Shown here one piece after another: positions 62,140-64,000 of a stretch of DNA of 64,000 bases. The notes below the pieces were generated by a model that saw only the letters and a program-made list of their open reading frames with translations, searched no databases and was not told the origin of the DNA. The DNA lies in NCBI RefSeq assembly GCF_042676185.1, contig NZ_JBHTJT010000006.1:248001-312000 (forward strand), in the 5' to 3' direction. The stretch's first letter is position 1. The number at the start of each line of letters is the position of its first letter. Position numbers and translations under genes: made by a program. The stretch is from Tropicimonas aquimaris (GTDB taxonomy: Bacteria; Pseudomonadota; Alphaproteobacteria; Rhodobacterales; Rhodobacteraceae).

Positions 62140-64000
62140 TCAGGGCGACCACATGCGTTGCCCCGAGCGGTCCGCCACCGTCTCGACCTCCAGGCCACCT
62201 TCCCGAATCCGCAGCGCAATCGCTCCCGTCGCGCGCAGGTCCACCGGATCGAGCAGCCAGCACGGTCCGGCGGGCCGGGTTTCGACCTTTACGTTGGCGA
62301 CAATGACCCCCGGTCCGCATCGCTCGCCGAGGTCCTTCAGGCCGGTCTTGCCGGCCAGATGCCGAACGGTGGTGTCGCCAAGCGCCGCGCGGCGGTCGTG
62401 GGGCGGGCCGGTGAAGCCGGTGCGCACGGCGGCGCTCGCCTGGTCCCCTCCGTCGCCATCGTTCTCCAGCCAGACCTGGGCGGCGAAACCGTCGCCCCGC
62501 GGGCGCGACAGGACGCGCCCGTCCGGCCCCATGATCCCCACCAGCCCCCCGGTGTCGGCGATCAGCGCGTCCGGGCGGGAGGCCTGCGTCCAGAGCGCGA
62601 GCGCCACCGCCACCGCGCCAAGGCCGATCCAGCGCATCCGGCCGCACCAGATGAGCGTGAACAGGAACCCGAGGGTCAGGAGCGGCAGCACCGCGCCTCC
62701 GGGTGAAATGACGTGGGTGACCGCCCCTTCCATCCCGGCGACGCGATCGGCCACGTAGAGGATCCACTCCAGCCCCATCTGCATCGCCCAGAACGCGGGG
62801 GCGGCAAGCCCAAACGGCCAGAGAACCGCGGCCGTCACCGCCGCGGGCATCACCAGCGCGCCCATGAGCGGCACGGAGGCAAGGTTGGCCAGCAGGCCGT
62901 AATCCGCAAGCCGGTTGAAATGGGCCGCCGAATAGGGCGCTGTGGCCGCCCCCGCGACGGCGGAGGACAGCGCCACCGCGAGCACCGGCATCAGCCAGCG
63001 TGGCAGCCGCTTCAGCCGCTCGCGCTGTGTTCGCAGCGCGCCGAAGGCCGCGACCAGTGCCGTCGTGGCCGCAAAGGACATCTGGAACCCCGGACCGAGC
63101 AGCGCCTCTGGCGAGATCACCAGCAACAGCGTCGCCGCGAGCGCCACCGAGCGCAGCGAGATCGCCCGCCGCTCCAGGATCACCGCCACCAGCATGACCG
63201 ACACCATGACGAAGGCCCGCATGGTGGACACGGCGCCGCCCGACAGCGCGAGGTAGAAAGCTCCGGCCGCCAGAGCGCCAAGCGCCGCCGCCTTGCGGAT
63301 CGGGAAACGCAGCGCCAGCCAGGGCACCAGCGCCAGCAAACCGCGCAGCGCGGCAAAGACCGATCCGGTCAGCAGCCCCATGTGCAGGCCGGAGATCGCG
63401 AGCAGATGCGCAAGGTTGGAGTTTCGCAGGTTCTCGACCACCTCGCGCGGCATGGCGGAGCGGTCACCGGTCAGGATCGCGGCCGCGAAGGCCCCGGCCG
63501 CGCCGGGGATATGCTCCTGAACCGCGGCACTGATCGCCATTCGCATCCGGAACACCGCCAGCCCGGCCCGGCCCTCCTCTGCCGGGGCGAGCACGAGCAC
63601 CGGCGTCCGGGTGTAGCCGGTCGCGCCAAGCCGCTCGAACCAGGCATTGCGGCGGAAGTCGAAGCCGCCGGGCTCGACCGGACCGGCGGGCGGCGAGAGA
63701 TGGCCGGTAAGGATCACCGTCAGGCCGGGCTCTGGGGTCACGTAATCCTGCGCGCCGTGCAGGGAGACGCGAACGCGCTCGGGCGTCCGGTGCGGGGCGA
63801 CGTCGGCGAGCACCACCCGGTCCAGCGTCAACCGAGGCATGTCGGAGACGGAGCGGTCGATCTCGATGATCCGGCCCTCGACCGGCCCGTAATAGCGGAA
63901 CCCGAGCACAGGCGCCGCCACCGAATGCGCCCGCGCACCCGCCAGCATCGCGCCGCAGAGCATGAGCGCCACCGCCCAGACCAGTGGCGCGGCGACCTCC
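62140..64000 (-). CDS. comEC: ComEC/Rec2 family DNA-uptake channel (5' end outside window)
   Basis: A polytopic membrane protein whose frame stays open to the right edge, so the start lies outside; about 620 residues are in view. APVLGFRYYGPVEGRIIEID begins the N-terminal OB-like domain, and NSNLAHLLAISGLHMGLLTG with ALSGGAVSTMRAFVMVSVML are the core competence membrane domain. The C-terminal part lacks the metallo-beta-lactamase domain of long ComEC. It translocates single-stranded DNA in competent bacteria. Natural competence is not shown by this gene alone. Confidence 0.9.
   Translation of the reverse strand, partial: EVAAPLVWAVALMLCGAMLAGARAHSVAAPVLGFRYYGPVEGRIIEIDRSVSDMPRLTLDRVVLADVAPHRTPERVRVSLHGAQDYVTPEPGLTVILTGHLSPPAGPVEPGGFDFRRNAWFERLGATGYTRTPVLVLAPAEEGRAGLAVFRMRMAISAAVQEHIPGAAGAFAAAILTGDRSAMPREVVENLRNSNLAHLLAISGLHMGLLTGSVFAALRGLLALVPWLALRFPIRKAAALGALAAGAFYLALSGGAVSTMRAFVMVSVMLVAVILERRAISLRSVALAATLLLVISPEALLGPGFQMSFAATTALVAAFGALRTQRERLKRLPRWLMPVLAVALSSAVAGAATAPYSAAHFNRLADYGLLANLASVPLMGALVMPAAVTAAVLWPFGLAAPAFWAMQMGLEWILYVADRVAGMEGAVTHVISPGGAVLPLLTLGFLFTLIWCGRMRWIGLGAVAVALALWTQASRPDALIADTGGLVGIMGPDGRVLSRPRGDGFAAQVWLENDGDGGDQASAAVRTGFTGPPHDRRAALGDTTVRHLAGKTGLKDLGERCGPGVIVANVKVETRPAGPCWLLDPVDLRATGAIALRIREGGLEVETVADRSGQRMWSP

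Noticed and set aside
1..64000. CRISPR arrays, insertion sequences or prophage genes
   Set aside because: No regularly spaced repeats, transposase or phage motifs were found on reading through the window.

Overview
The window is high-GC DNA that reads as a chromosomal segment of an alphaproteobacterium of the Rhodobacteraceae / Roseobacter group. This rests on three observations: a GAAC-N7-GAAC SOS operator in front of lexA, the gene order trpG-trpD-(ung)-trpC-moaC-moeA-lexA-comEC, and an exosortase-EpsI fusion typical of Rhodobacterales. No plasmid, phage or insertion sequence was recognised.

Region 1 (1-7 kb) is housekeeping: a Dabb-family protein, a J-domain protein, a small lipoprotein, and the leftward nrdJ unit. 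nrdJ (B12-dependent ribonucleotide reductase) has a near-perfect NrdR box 214 bp upstream and a terminator-like hairpin at its far end. A tRNA-Pro(UGG) lies just before region 2.

Region 2 (7.2-39.4 kb) is a large exopolysaccharide locus with an exosortase. A GMC oxidoreductase with a small Tat-like partner comes first. The exosortase-EpsI fusion follows, and then the usual exosortase companions: a TPR lipoprotein, an initiating sugar transferase, a secretion-type ATPase, a Wzz/GumC chain-length protein and a tyrosine autokinase. There are eight further glycosyltransferase genes (counting the PssD/PssE pair as one unit), a Wzy-like polymerase, a Wzx-like flippase and manC. Three sulfotransferases of different subfamilies suggest a sulfated, mannose- or GDP-sugar-derived polysaccharide made by the Wzx/Wzy route. 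Two tandem paralogous PKD-like / beta-helix proteins, one with a fused SGNH esterase domain, are the least explained members and the best candidates for something new.

Region 3 (39.4-64 kb) returns to core genes: a DUF192 protein, a double cold-shock-domain protein, pdxH, fabI, gpt, a dienelactone hydrolase, an aminotransferase, ppiD-trpE, several membrane and lipid genes (TVP38-like, AI-2E-like transporter, nuclease, cardiolipin synthase), a yibQ-like protein, and the tightly overlapped trpGD-ung-trpC-moaC-moeA unit. It ends with lexA and a comEC gene that runs off the right edge. Three related intergenic elements with a GGGTATTT core, and a hairpin cluster after lexA, are the visible repeats.
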